Source: Oscillospiraceae bacterium
GTDB lineage: Bacteria > Bacillota > Clostridia > Oscillospirales > Oscillospiraceae
Assembly: GCA_910575815.1 (NCBI GenBank)
Contig: CAJTFN010000005.1
Coordinates: 194,965-258,964, forward strand
Length of the DNA stretch: 64,000 nucleotides
Direction of reading: 5' to 3'
Position 1 is the first letter of the stretch, and every line of letters begins with the position of its first letter. The notes under the pieces were generated by a model. It saw only the letters and a program-made list of their open reading frames with translations, was not told the DNA's origin and ran no database searches. The translations under genes were made by a program, and so were the position numbers. This document shows, piece after piece, positions 1 through 8,423 of this stretch.

Positions 1-75
1 GAAAAACCGAAGAATTCGTCAATTGCAGGCACATTAAAATCAATAGCCAGAGAATTTGAAAATGGAGGTACTTTT

Positions 76-1902
76 ATGCCCCTCAACGACAGAGAAGCGC
101 AAGGAAAGCCGTATCAAAGCGAGGGCAACGACGGCAAAGTGTTCATCCCCGCCAAACCGAAAGTCCATTTTGACGACCCGGCTCAAATCTTCAGAGTGTG
201 TGCCTACTGCCGTGTCTCAACAGACAGCGAGGAACAGCTTTCCTCCTTTGAACTCCAGCAGGCCCATTACCGGCAGCTGGCGAAGGAGCGGCCCAACTGG
301 GATTTAAAGCGCGTCTACGCGGACGAGGGCATCTCCGGCACGTCGTTGAAAAACCGCACGGAATTCAACGCCATGATCGCCGCCTGCGAGAACGGCGAAT
401 ACGACCTGATCGTGACAAAAAGCGTCTCCCGTTTCGCGAGGAACCTGGTGGACTGTATCTCCCTGATTCGGAAGCTCAAAAATCTCTCTCCTCCGGTGGG
501 CGTGTTTTTTGAGACAGATCATCTGAACACTCTGGGGAAGGATTCGGAATTGATGCTGACCTTTCTCGCCTCGATTGCCCAGGAGGAATCCATTAAAAAG
601 CGGGAGGCCATGGTCTGGTCGCTGGCCCAGCGGTTTCAGGACCGCAAGCTGCTGACCCCTCCTTTGCTGGGCTATGACAGGCAGAGGGATGCCGCCGGCG
701 GCTATATCAAATACGCTCCGCTTGTCGTCAACGAAGAAGAGGCTAAGGTGGTCCGCTTCATTTTCGACGTATATCTCCATGGATGGTCCCAGTCGCATAT
801 CGCGGATTTCCTGACGGATATCGGCTGCCGGACAAAAACCGGAAATACCGATTGGAACAGCGGCTCTATCGGCTATATCCTCACAAATGAGCGGTACTGC
901 GGCGATGTCTTGACCTGGAAAACCTTTACATCAGATTTGTTTGAGCATAAGCGCAGGAAGAACCGGCAGGACCTGGATCAATACCACTACATGGGACAGC
1001 ATAAAGCCATTATTCCAAGGGAGACGTTCGAGATGGCGCAGACGCTTCTTCAAAATCGAAAGCACCACATGCGGGGCGGTCTGCCCGTTCTTCAAGTGAT
1101 AGACGGCGGAGTTTTTCACGGGTTTGTTCCCATTAACCATCACTGGGTCAATGATGATCCCGGGCTTTACTACGATACATCCAACAGCGTGAAAGGGCCG
1201 GACCGAAAAGCCAAAATTCAAAGAAGCACATTCTCCGCGTTTAATCTGGAGGGATATCAGGTTGTCAGAAGCCAGTTTCTACAGACCCGGTATGAAGGTC
1301 CGGCAATCACAATCTCCAGGGACAGGATTACGTTCAATCTTTTTTGCGTGAGAAGATTCGCGGACATCGGTCATATTCAATTGCTTCTTCATCCTTCTGA
1401 ACGTAAAATCGCCATCAGGCCCTGTGAGGAAAACGCGACGCACAGTATCAAATGGCGTTCTGACGCCGCCAAGCCGCTGTACGCGAAGGCGCTGTGCTGC
1501 CGGCACTTTTGCGCCGCGCTCTTTCGCATTATGGAGTGGAATCCGGATTTTATCTACAGAGTCAGAGGAACCTGGGTGCGGTGCAACGACGGCCAAATCA
1601 TCATGTTCAACCTGGAACAAGCCGTATCTGTGCTGCTGACCCCGGCAGATGAAAACACTTTAAAAAAGAAGCGCGTGGAACTGTTTCAGGAACAATGGGA
1701 GGATCGTTTTGGCGAGGAGTTTTACGAACACATCGTGGAAAACGAGATTTTCTACATGGCGGGGAGCGCGGCCTGGCAGACCCGCAGGCCCAGTATCCCG
1801 GCTCCCGGCATGGCGCAGTACAGAGCGCCAACGGAAGAAGAACTCCAAATCATGATGGAAACACTTACAAGAGAGGCGGCCGCCGGTCATGTTGGATCAT
1901 AG
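76..1902 (+). CDS. Large serine recombinase with an unusual C-terminal domain
   Basis: Site-specific DNA recombinase of the large serine family, 608 aa. The N-terminal resolvase domain begins near residue 41 (VCAYCRVSTD, nucleophile Ser48), continues through YADEGISGTS and SRFARN, and is followed by the Recombinase domain (about residues 190-330). The usual C-terminal zinc ribbon and coiled coil are not seen. From about residue 390 to 535 there is instead a domain (GYQVVR, ITFN, HIQLLLHP, IRPC, then a YRV motif) that recurs in the three proteins encoded directly downstream. The start ATG has a GGAGG about 10 nt upstream, but the frame is open to the window edge, so a start further upstream cannot be excluded. 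The next gene overlaps it by 14 nt, which suggests one operon. It probably belongs to the skin-like element that ends in sigK. Confidence 0.85.
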   Translation: MPLNDREAQGKPYQSEGNDGKVFIPAKPKVHFDDPAQIFRVCAYCRVSTDSEEQLSSFELQQAHYRQLAKERPNWDLKRVYADEGISGTSLKNRTEFNAMIAACENGEYDLIVTKSVSRFARNLVDCISLIRKLKNLSPPVGVFFETDHLNTLGKDSELMLTFLASIAQEESIKKREAMVWSLAQRFQDRKLLTPPLLGYDRQRDAAGGYIKYAPLVVNEEEAKVVRFIFDVYLHGWSQSHIADFLTDIGCRTKTGNTDWNSGSIGYILTNERYCGDVLTWKTFTSDLFEHKRRKNRQDLDQYHYMGQHKAIIPRETFEMAQTLLQNRKHHMRGGLPVLQVIDGGVFHGFVPINHHWVNDDPGLYYDTSNSVKGPDRKAKIQRSTFSAFNLEGYQVVRSQFLQTRYEGPAITISRDRITFNLFCVRRFADIGHIQLLLHPSERKIAIRPCEENATHSIKWRSDAAKPLYAKALCCRHFCAALFRIMEWNPDFIYRVRGTWVRCNDGQIIMFNLEQAVSVLLTPADENTLKKKRVELFQEQWEDRFGEEFYEHIVENEIFYMAGSAAWQTRRPSIPAPGMAQYRAPTEEELQIMMETLTREAAAGHVGS

Positions 1903-2488
1903 TCAATTGGATGATATTTTTTTGAATGCAAGGCCGCTCGATGATGAGGACCCGGAAGCCGTGGCGGATTTAGCGGGATATCAGGTCACCAGGGCGGAGC
2001 TTTTCTCACACACCTACGAACCGGCCATTACCATCTGGCCGACCCGAATCAAGTTCAACATGGCCTGCCTACGGAGGTTCCCGGGCGTGACGCACATTCA
2101 GATTCTGATTCACCCGGAGCAGCGGCGTCTGATTATTCGCCCCTGCCTTCCCGACGCGCCGGACTCTCTGCGGTGGGCGAAGGGCGGAGGAGAAAAGGAG
2201 CTCTCCAACCGGGATATGCTGTGCAGGATTTTCGCGGGGAAGGTCTTTGACTTGATGAAATGGGACTCGGAATACCGCTACAAAATGATGGGCAGGCCCG
2301 CCGTCTATCAGGAGGAAATGCTGTTTCTGTTTAAGCTGACGGATTTCGAGCTGTTTATGGGCGGGAGAAAGCGGCGGTCCTACCTTCCGGGAGAATGGAG
2401 GGACTATTTCGGAACGCCGGTGGAATCTCACGAGGAGCAGTACAAAATTGATCTTGCGGACGGTTATATTACAACTGACAGAGTATAG
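1889..2488 (+). CDS. Small protein paralogous to the recombinase C-terminal domain (copy A)
   Basis: Protein of 199 aa, family not recognised. Residues about 30-165 align by eye with the C-terminal domain of the upstream recombinase: GYQVTRAELF, an AITIWPTRIKFN segment, HIQILIHPEQRR, IIRPC, a tryptophan (LRW), MKWDSEYRYKMMG and an acidic/aliphatic tail. No signal peptide or membrane segment is visible. It overlaps the recombinase by 14 nt and is followed 11 nt later by another paralog, so translation is probably coupled. The association suggests a recombination accessory factor or a DNA-binding partner, but that is inference from context only. Confidence 0.75.
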   Translation: MLDHSQLDDIFLNARPLDDEDPEAVADLAGYQVTRAELFSHTYEPAITIWPTRIKFNMACLRRFPGVTHIQILIHPEQRRLIIRPCLPDAPDSLRWAKGGGEKELSNRDMLCRIFAGKVFDLMKWDSEYRYKMMGRPAVYQEEMLFLFKLTDFELFMGGRKRRSYLPGEWRDYFGTPVESHEEQYKIDLADGYITTDRV

Positions 2489-2499
2489 GAGGGCTACAA

Positions 2500-2961
2500 A
2501 TGGCGGCGATTCCTTTCAGCAGTGAGATTGAGGAAATTTCCATGGACGGTTTTCAGGTAGTCAGCGGAGACCTCTTTACACGCAGATCCGGCTACTATTC
2601 CCCGACATGCACGATTTGGAGCGGCGGGATCACCTTTAATAAGGTAGCTTTGACGGCCCTGAACAACTGTGAACGGGTGAGGATTGAAATTCATCCTCAG
2701 AAAAAGAGCGTCTTGCTTGTTCCGGTAACCATGAAAGACAAGGACGGCATTCCCTGGAGAAAAAACATCAAAGATTACGCCCCCCGGCGCATGGAATGCG
2801 TCAGATTTTCTTCGAAGCTTTACGAAATGTGGAACTGGGATACCGGCTGTGTTTGCAGGGCGGTGGGGCGCGTTGTGACAGTAGACAACAAGGTCATGCT
2901 CCTTTTCGATTTCAGCTCTCCGGAGCAGTGGAAAGGCAAAGAGAGAACATCGGAGAAATGA
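2500..2961 (+). CDS. Small protein paralogous to the recombinase C-terminal domain (copy B)
   Basis: Protein of 153 aa in the same family as its neighbours. It contains MDGFQVVSGDLF, a CTIWSGGITFN segment, VRIEIHPQKK, a PW motif (IPWRK) in place of the IRPC..IKW region, and MWNWDTGCVCRAVGRVV. The start has an AGGAGGG about 8 nt upstream. The stop overlaps the next ATG (ATGA), the hallmark of translational coupling. Function unknown. It is more diverged from the recombinase tail than copy A. Confidence 0.75.
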   Translation: MAAIPFSSEIEEISMDGFQVVSGDLFTRRSGYYSPTCTIWSGGITFNKVALTALNNCERVRIEIHPQKKSVLLVPVTMKDKDGIPWRKNIKDYAPRRMECVRFSSKLYEMWNWDTGCVCRAVGRVVTVDNKVMLLFDFSSPEQWKGKERTSEK

Positions 2962-3317
2962 ATGACATTCACATTTCCTTTTACTTAAGGGTTGGACGGA
3001 TTCACATTTTTACAGAAACGCTTCGGCTCATCGGCCAGCCAAAGCGGATATGCTTTTTGATTTCCTCGGATGGGCAGTCGCTGCTGATGCGCGCATATGA
3101 AACCAGAGACCTCAAGTCCCACAGGGCCCCGCCGAATGTGTATAACGGCAAGCGCTCGTTTGAAGTATCCAGCTGTAAGCTGTGCGGGATTCTAGCTAAT
3201 CTCCACGGTTGGAATCCGGAATACTCTTACCGTGTTCCCGGCGTACTGATGCAGGATCAGCGCTCAGTACGGTTTTCTTTGGCAGAGGCAGAGGTGATTG
3301 GTAAGGAATCATTTTGA
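2958..3317 (+). CDS. Small protein paralogous to the recombinase C-terminal domain (copy C)
   Basis: Protein of 119 aa and the most diverged of the set. It keeps the C-terminal part best: a SSCKLCGILANLHGWNPEYSYRV core followed by a hydrophobic strand and an acidic end, matching FRIMEWNPDFIYRVRG in the recombinase. The ATG at 2958 overlaps the stop of the preceding gene (ATGA). A longer reading from 2796 is possible but would overlap that gene by more than 160 nt, so the short form is preferred. A strong terminator follows, so the four-gene unit ends here. Confidence 0.65.
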   Translation: MNDIHISFYLRVGRIHIFTETLRLIGQPKRICFLISSDGQSLLMRAYETRDLKSHRAPPNVYNGKRSFEVSSCKLCGILANLHGWNPEYSYRVPGVLMQDQRSVRFSLAEAEVIGKESF

Positions 3318-3331
3318 GAACACGCTATATT

Positions 3332-3364
3332 GCCGGACGGAGTAAATCCGTCCGGCATTTTTTT
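3332..3364 (+). terminator. Rho-independent terminator after the recombinase/paralog operon
   Basis: Perfect 10-bp stem (gccggacgga / tccgtccggc), 5-nt loop, followed by a run of T. It lies 15 nt after the stop of the last paralog. Confidence 0.9.
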
Positions 3365-3401
3365 GTTCCCGCAGCATATCCATGAACCGAGGTGATGCAA
3401 T

Positions 3402-3584
3402 TTGGAAAGCGCGCAAAAAGAGCTGGTCAAGGTCCTGCTGGATCATATCCGCGCCCTTGGCCTGATATCGGATTTCACCTATTCCAGGGCCGTGGATTTG
3501 GTACATTCTGTGATAGACTTCCCGGAGCTTTTCCAGTATCCTGTGTGCTTGACAAAGGAGGCGGAGATTCATGAATGTACTTAG
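3402..3584 (+). CDS. Small protein encoded upstream of the skin-type recombinase (TTG start)
   Basis: Protein of 60 aa starting at TTG (MESAQKELVKVLLDHIRALG...), preceded by a strong GAGGTG ribosome-binding site about 9 nt away. It is predicted helical, with a repeated LL..IRALGLIS pattern, and ends 14 nt inside the following recombinase gene, so the two are probably co-translated. The family was not recognised. Its length and placement suggest a partner or regulator of the recombinase. An ATG at 3392 would put translation in a different frame and has no good ribosome-binding site. Confidence 0.55.
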   Translation: MESAQKELVKVLLDHIRALGLISDFTYSRAVDLVHSVIDFPELFQYPVCLTKEAEIHECT

Positions 3585-5238
3585 GATACGAAATGAAATG
3601 CGGAACGGGAAAACCATCTTCGACCTGCCCCTGCGGGTAACCTTCTACGCCAGAGTTTCCACAGACAAGGATGAACAGCTCAACAGTTTGGAAAACCAGG
3701 TACAGTATTACACACAATTCATTCAGGAAAAACGGAATTGGACCTATGTTCAGGGCTATGTGGACGAGGGTATTTCCGGCACCAGCACCAAAAAGCGGGA
3801 CAGCTTCTTACGGATGATAGCGGACGCCAAAGCAGGGCGGTTTGACTTCATCATCACGAAGGAGATCTCCCGCTTTTCCCGTTCTACGCTGGACAGCATC
3901 CAGTACACTCAGGAGCTGCTGGAACACGACGTGGGGGTACTGTTCCAAAACGACAACATCAACACCCTGGACTCCGACAGCGAGTTCCGGCTGGTGGTCA
4001 TGGCCGGGGTGGCTCAGGACGAGGTGCGCAAGCTGTCCGAGCGGCTGAAGTTCGGTTTCCGGCAAGCCATCAAAAACGGCCACGTGCTGGGCAATGACAA
4101 GCTGTGGGGGTATGACAAAAAGGACTGTGTGCTGACCATCAATGCGGGGGAGGCCCAGGTAGTACGGCGGATTTTCGACCTCTACGCCAATCAGCAAATG
4201 GGCATCCGCCGCATTTCTCAGGTGCTGTACGACGAGGGCTTTACCAGCCGCAAGGGCAACGCTTTCAACGTGCTCACCATCCGGCATATTCTCTGCAATC
4301 CAAAATATAAGGGCTGGTACTGTGCCAACAAAAGCCAGACAGTGGACTACCGCAGTAAGCGGAAAATTTTCATGGACGAGAGCGAATGGGTCATGTATCC
4401 AGATCCGTCTATCCCGGCGATCGTCTCCGAGGAGCTATGGGACAGGGCCAACGCCCTCTACAAGCGACGCAGTAAACAGATGATGTCCCATCAAAGCGGG
4501 GCGGAATTCCACAACCGATATCCTTACAGCGGCAAGATCATCTGTGAGGAACACGGCACCAGCTTCCACCGTCAACTGCTGAAAAGCGCCAAGGATGAAA
4601 AGGAGGCCTGGCAGTGTCGTGTCTACCGAGATAAAGGGCGGGCAGCCTGTTCCGCACCCCAGCTCCGGACAACGGAGCTGAATCAAATCATGGCCGACAT
4701 CTTCAGCCAATTGGCGCAAAACAAACAGGCCATCATCGACGCGGTAGTGACAGTCCTCCAATCTGTCCCAGACGAACACGACTACGCCCAGGACATCCGG
4801 CGCATCGAAGAGGACCTGTCCGCCATCCAGGCAAAAAAAGACCGTCTGCTGGAGATGAGCATTGAGGGCGTCATCACCACAGTGGAGTTCAAGCAGCGCA
4901 ACGACGGCTTCAACCAACAGATCCAAGCCCTGGAGGAACGGCTGGAAGCCCTCCGGGCGGAGGCGGAAAAGGGCCAACGAACGGCGGCACAGCTGGAGGA
5001 AATCCGCGCCGCCCTGGAGCGGGAGCTTTCCTTCCAAAACGGCATCCATTCCGCCCTTGTCACCACAATCCTGGACAAAATCGTGGTCAAAAAGAACAGT
5101 ACCAAAGAGGAAATCCACCTGGACATCCACCTGAAATTCGGCGGCCCATGGGAGGCCGCTTTCAACCGGATGGATTCCTCCCTTTGCTTCATCCGTCCAA
5201 GAAGTATTACACCCAAAGCTCCGACCAGGAAGACCTGA
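3571..5238 (+). CDS. Serine recombinase of a skin-like element (SpoIVCA-like)
   Basis: Large serine recombinase, 555 aa. The resolvase domain runs over residues 20-165 (VTFYARVSTD, nucleophile Ser30; VDEGISGTST; SRFSRS), the Recombinase domain over about 195-310, and then a degenerate zinc-ribbon region (CEEHG...CRVYRDKGRAACS) and a coiled coil (about 420-490). Gene position is decisive: the reading frame runs straight into sigK coding sequence, and its last 13 or so residues are out-of-frame sigK DNA. This is the layout of a recombinase next to the attachment site it uses, as in the sigK intervening (skin) elements of Bacillus and Clostridioides, where the recombinase excises the element in the mother cell. 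The normal C-terminus would come from the other junction after excision. Confidence 0.85.
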   Translation: MNVLRIRNEMRNGKTIFDLPLRVTFYARVSTDKDEQLNSLENQVQYYTQFIQEKRNWTYVQGYVDEGISGTSTKKRDSFLRMIADAKAGRFDFIITKEISRFSRSTLDSIQYTQELLEHDVGVLFQNDNINTLDSDSEFRLVVMAGVAQDEVRKLSERLKFGFRQAIKNGHVLGNDKLWGYDKKDCVLTINAGEAQVVRRIFDLYANQQMGIRRISQVLYDEGFTSRKGNAFNVLTIRHILCNPKYKGWYCANKSQTVDYRSKRKIFMDESEWVMYPDPSIPAIVSEELWDRANALYKRRSKQMMSHQSGAEFHNRYPYSGKIICEEHGTSFHRQLLKSAKDEKEAWQCRVYRDKGRAACSAPQLRTTELNQIMADIFSQLAQNKQAIIDAVVTVLQSVPDEHDYAQDIRRIEEDLSAIQAKKDRLLEMSIEGVITTVEFKQRNDGFNQQIQALEERLEALRAEAEKGQRTAAQLEEIRAALERELSFQNGIHSALVTTILDKIVVKKNSTKEEIHLDIHLKFGGPWEAAFNRMDSSLCFIRPRSITPKAPTRKT

Positions 5239-5723
5239 TCTCCATCGGCACCATCGGTCTCATCAAGGGCATTTCCAGCTTTGACCCCACCAAGGGAGCC
5301 CGGCTGGCCACTTACGCGGCGCGATGCATTGAAAATGAAATCCTAATGTACTTCCGCAGCCAGAAAAAGCTCCAGGGCGAGGTCTCCCTCTCCGACTCCA
5401 TCGACACCGACAAGGAGGGCAACGCACTCCAGCTTATGGACATCGTCGGCGTAGACGATACCATGCTGGAGGACCTCCACGACCGGGACAACGCCCTCCG
5501 GCTTCACAAGCTGGTGCGGGAGTATCTCACCGCCCGGGAGGCGGAAATCGTCCGCCTTCGCTATGGCCTGGGAGGAACCGTGCCCTTAACCCAGCGGGAG
5601 ATCGCTTCCTCCTTTGGCATTTCCCGAAGCTATGTATCCCGCATCGAAAAACGGGCTCTCGAAAAACTCCGGGAAGCCCTCCAGGATCCCCCGGCTCACG
5701 CCACCGGAGCCGCCCTCCGATAA
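5199..5723 (+). CDS. sigK: 3' part of split sporulation sigma factor K gene (sigK)
   Basis: Encodes the C-terminal three quarters of sigma K, the late mother-cell RNA polymerase sigma factor. From KKYYTQSSDQEDL the frame continues through ISIGTIGLIKGISSF, ATYAARCIENEILMYFR (region 2) and IDTDKEGN to a region 4 helix-turn-helix (LTQREIASSFGISRSYVSRIEKRA). These signatures are specific for SigK/SigE-type sporulation factors. The N-terminal part, up to the region normally reading RLVAHIVKKYY, is missing. Upstream of codon KK the frame enters the recombinase gene, so the junction lies close to 5196-5202. An ATG at 5148 is in frame but inside the recombinase gene. The 5' half should lie upstream of this window, at the other end of the element. 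Confidence 0.88.
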   Translation, partial: KKYYTQSSDQEDLISIGTIGLIKGISSFDPTKGARLATYAARCIENEILMYFRSQKKLQGEVSLSDSIDTDKEGNALQLMDIVGVDDTMLEDLHDRDNALRLHKLVREYLTAREAEIVRLRYGLGGTVPLTQREIASSFGISRSYVSRIEKRALEKLREALQDPPAHATGAALR

Positions 5724-5729
5724 TCTCCA

Positions 5730-5761
5730 GGCACACCGGCCAGAACTCTGGCCGGTGTGCC
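5730..5761. terminator. Hairpin between convergent sigK and ldh
   Basis: Perfect 13-bp stem (ggcacaccggcca / tggccggtgtgcc) with a 6-nt loop, lying between two convergent stops. No good T run follows on either strand, so it may be a weak bidirectional terminator. Confidence 0.6.
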
Positions 5762-5766
5762 ATGTG

Positions 5767-6717
5767 TTATGACAGCTTCAACGTCCCGATGGCTTCCCAC
5801 ATCTGCTCCGCCGAAGCCGCCAGCGCCGCCCGCTCCTCGCCGCTCAGCGGCATCTCCAAAATCTCCTGCAAGCCCTTCCGGCCCACGATGGACGGAAGGC
5901 TCAGCACCAATCCGTTCATCCCATACTGCCCGTCCAGCACCGCCGACACCGGCAGCACCGCCCGTTCGTCCTTCACGATGGCCTCCGCGATCCGGCCCAC
6001 CGCCATGGCGATTCCGTAATAGGTGGCTCCCTTCCGCTGGATGATCTGATAAGCGCTGTCCCGAACCTCCCGGTACAGCCGATCCCGGTTCTCCGCTCCC
6101 AGGGTCTGCCCCCGGACCCGGCAGAAGTCCTCCAAATCCAGGCCCGACACATTGGCCTCGCTCCACACCGCCAGTTCGCTGTCTCCATGCTCCCCGATGA
6201 TGAAAGCATGGATATTCCGGCTGTCCACCTCCAGCTCCGCTCCCAGCAGCTGCTTGAGCCGCCCGGTGTCCAGCACCGTCCCGGAGCCGATGACCCGCTC
6301 CCGGGGATAGCCCGACAGCCTCCAGGCCGCGTAGGTCAGCACGTCCACCGGGTTGGACACCACCAGAAGGATGCCTCCAAAGTCCCGGGCGGTAATCTCC
6401 CGCAAGATGGAGCGGAGAATTTCCGTGTTCTTCCCAATGAGGTCCAGCCGGGTCTCTCCCGGCTTCTGGTTGGCCCCGGCGGTAATCACCACCAGGGCGC
6501 AGTCCGTCAGATCGTCATAGCTCCCGGCGGTGATCTCCATAGCCGCGCCATAGGGCAATCCGTCCCGGAGGTCCATGGCCTCCCCCTCCGCCTTTTCCCG
6601 GTTGGCGTCCAGGAGTACCAGGCGGGTGAACAGGCCCTGCTGCAAAAAGCGGAAGGCGATGGACGCCCCCACGTTGCCGCAGCCAATGACAGCCGCCTTT
6701 CTGTGGTCGATTTTCAT
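5767..6717 (-). CDS. ldh: L-lactate dehydrogenase
   Basis: NAD-dependent L-lactate dehydrogenase, 316 aa, reducing pyruvate to lactate in the cytoplasm. It has an N-terminal Rossmann motif (VIGCGNVGASIA), the substrate loop GANQKPGETRLDL (Gln in the specificity position, as in LDH rather than malate dehydrogenase), VVSNPVDVLTY, GSGTVLDTGRLK and the catalytic-His motif IIGEHGDSE. The start chosen is the ATG preceded by GAGGAGG. A TTG six codons upstream overlaps that ribosome-binding site and is unlikely. The gene lies downstream of the FAD/Rieske oxidoreductase on the same strand with about 150 nt between them. Confidence 0.93.
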   Translation of the reverse strand: MKIDHRKAAVIGCGNVGASIAFRFLQQGLFTRLVLLDANREKAEGEAMDLRDGLPYGAAMEITAGSYDDLTDCALVVITAGANQKPGETRLDLIGKNTEILRSILREITARDFGGILLVVSNPVDVLTYAAWRLSGYPRERVIGSGTVLDTGRLKQLLGAELEVDSRNIHAFIIGEHGDSELAVWSEANVSGLDLEDFCRVRGQTLGAENRDRLYREVRDSAYQIIQRKGATYYGIAMAVGRIAEAIVKDERAVLPVSAVLDGQYGMNGLVLSLPSIVGRKGLQEILEMPLSGEERAALAASAEQMWEAIGTLKLS

Positions 6718-6864
6718 GAAACATCCTCCTCTCAATCCGGCGGGACTTGCGCCGGTCCCGCCGCCGCTGTATACTGTTCCCGAATACCCGGCGGGCTATC
6801 CGCCGGAAAGCGGGGCCTTCAGCCCGGCGTCTCCCTCAACGCTCCCGCTGGAAAGCAGCCGCCC

Positions 6865-8163
6865 CTACATCCGCTTGTCATCCGTCGCCGGATTGTCCAG
6901 AAGCTCCCCGTCCTCCCCGAACCGGGACCCGTGGCAGGGGCAGTCCCAGCTGTGCTCCTGGGCGTTGTACTTCAGGGCGCAGCCCATGTGGGGGCACCGG
7001 GGCGCCGTAGGCGTCAGCAGCCCCAGGGCGGACTGCCAGGCATTGGCCGCCAGCTGGGGCCGGAGCACGCTCCGGGAGGGACAGAACAGCTCCTCATAGG
7101 GATTCGCCCGGCCCAGGAGCAGATCCGCCAGCAGCTCCGCCGCCGCCATGGAGGAGGTCATCCCCCACTTGTTGAAGCCCGTAGCCACATACAGCCCCTC
7201 CGTCCGGCGGGAGTATTGGCCCACATAGGGCACGCCGTCCAGAGTCATGCAGTCCTGGGTGGCCCAGCGGGCGGCGATCCGGGCCTGGGGATAGTGCCGC
7301 TGGGCAAAGTCCTCCAGCTCCCGCCAGCCGCCTCCGGGCTTTCCGGTCCGGTGTCCCCTGCCGCCCAGGAGAAGCAGCTCCCCGGAGTTCCGAAAGGACA
7401 GGCCCGTTTCCTTCTGGTCCACGTACATTCCCGGCAGACTCCCGGCGTTCTCCAGCGCCAGCACATAGGAGCGGTGCTGATAGAGCTTGAGGAAATAGGC
7501 TCCGTGTTTGTTGAGCAGGGGAAAATGGGTGGCAACGATCATCCGCTTCGCCCGGATGGTTCCCCGGTTCGTCACCGCCGTTCCCCGGCCCAGCTCCAGG
7601 ACCTTGGTATCCCCAAAAATCCGGAGGTCCCGGGCGATGGCGGCGGCGAACTTCAGGGGGTGGAACTGGGCCTGTTTCGGGAATTTCAGCGCCCCCGCCG
7701 TGGGCATGGGCAACTCGGGAGTCCGAACCAGCTCCGCCGGAAAGCCCAGGCGGGACAGGGCCTCCAGCTCCCGGTCCAGCTCCCGGCAGTCTCCCCCGGC
7801 GTAGACATAGGCATCCCGCTCCTGGAAATCGCAGTCGATGTCCCGGCACAATTCCCGGAAGCGCCCCAGGGCCGCCCGGTTGGCCTCCAGGTAAAGCCGG
7901 GCCCTCTCCGGGCCGAAGGTCCGGAGGAGCTTCCCGTAGAGCAAGCCGTGCTGAAAGGTGAGCTTGGCGGTGGTATTGCCCGTCACGCCGCCGCAGAGGC
8001 GGCCCGCCTCCACCAGGGCATAGTCTACCCCGGCCCGGTCCAGGTAGTGGGCGCACAGAAGGCCGGCCATACCGCCGCCAAGGATGAGCGTGTCGGTATT
8101 CAGGTCCCCGTCCAGAGGGGCGAAGGAGGGCATGTCCGCTGTGGCGGTCCAGATGGAATTCAT
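6865..8163 (-). CDS. FAD-dependent oxidoreductase with C-terminal Rieske [2Fe-2S] domain
   Basis: DadA/glycine-oxidase-like flavoprotein, 432 aa. Residues about 25-55 hold the dinucleotide-binding motif (LILGGGMAGLLCAHYL...E). A substrate domain follows, and FAD-contacting residues come near TGFNKWGMTSSMAAAELLADLL. The last 60 or so residues form a Rieske cluster site, CPHMG about 17 residues before CPCHGSRF. The fusion fits the YhfW-like family in Firmicutes, whose substrate is unknown. The start at the ATG reading MNSIW has a GAGGTG 6 nt upstream. A start 13 codons further up lacks one. A good promoter lies about 95 nt upstream. Confidence 0.85.
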   Translation of the reverse strand: MNSIWTATADMPSFAPLDGDLNTDTLILGGGMAGLLCAHYLDRAGVDYALVEAGRLCGGVTGNTTAKLTFQHGLLYGKLLRTFGPERARLYLEANRAALGRFRELCRDIDCDFQERDAYVYAGGDCRELDRELEALSRLGFPAELVRTPELPMPTAGALKFPKQAQFHPLKFAAAIARDLRIFGDTKVLELGRGTAVTNRGTIRAKRMIVATHFPLLNKHGAYFLKLYQHRSYVLALENAGSLPGMYVDQKETGLSFRNSGELLLLGGRGHRTGKPGGGWRELEDFAQRHYPQARIAARWATQDCMTLDGVPYVGQYSRRTEGLYVATGFNKWGMTSSMAAAELLADLLLGRANPYEELFCPSRSVLRPQLAANAWQSALGLLTPTAPRCPHMGCALKYNAQEHSWDCPCHGSRFGEDGELLDNPATDDKRM

Positions 8164-8255
8164 GGAATTCACCTCGCTGCTGTCGTTGTACGCCCGGGAC
8201 AAGCCGGGCGGTTTTCAGGAGCCTCGCTGAGGATAGCTTGACCCTCCCGGCGGAA

Positions 8256-8284
8256 ATCATACCTCCGCTTTGCCGGTTTTCCAA
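8256..8284 (-). promoter_or_regulatory. Sigma-A promoter for the FAD/Rieske oxidoreductase gene
   Basis: Minus-strand TTGGAA, a 17-bp spacer and TATGAT, about 95 nt before the chosen start codon. The sequence between this and the upstream terminator shows nothing else. Confidence 0.6.
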
Positions 8285-8385
8285 GCAAGTTCCCTCTGCC
8301 GTTTGTGTGGTCGTCCTGAAAGGAAGCCAGATAGAATTCCCCCTGAAACCATGGAAACGGCGTTCCAGGACCAAAGACGCGCAAA

Positions 8386-8411
8386 AAGGCCGCCCCTTTC
8401 GGGGCGGCCTT
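8386..8411 (-). terminator. Terminator after the sigma/anti-sigma operon
   Basis: Perfect 11-bp stem (aaggccgcccc / ggggcggcctt) with a tetraloop, followed on the minus strand by TTTTT. It lies 13 nt past the anti-sigma stop. Confidence 0.9.
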
Positions 8412-8423
8412 CGGTTTCGGTTT

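Noticed and set aside
2796..2957. Longer N-terminus for the third small paralog
   Set aside because: Would overlap the preceding paralog by more than 160 nt in another frame; the ATGA overlap at 2958 and the length of homology favour the short form.
6187..8241. A 684-codon open frame on the plus strand
   Set aside because: Antisense of the LDH and FAD/Rieske genes; Pro/Gly/Arg-rich composition typical of G+C-rich shadow frames and no domain signature.
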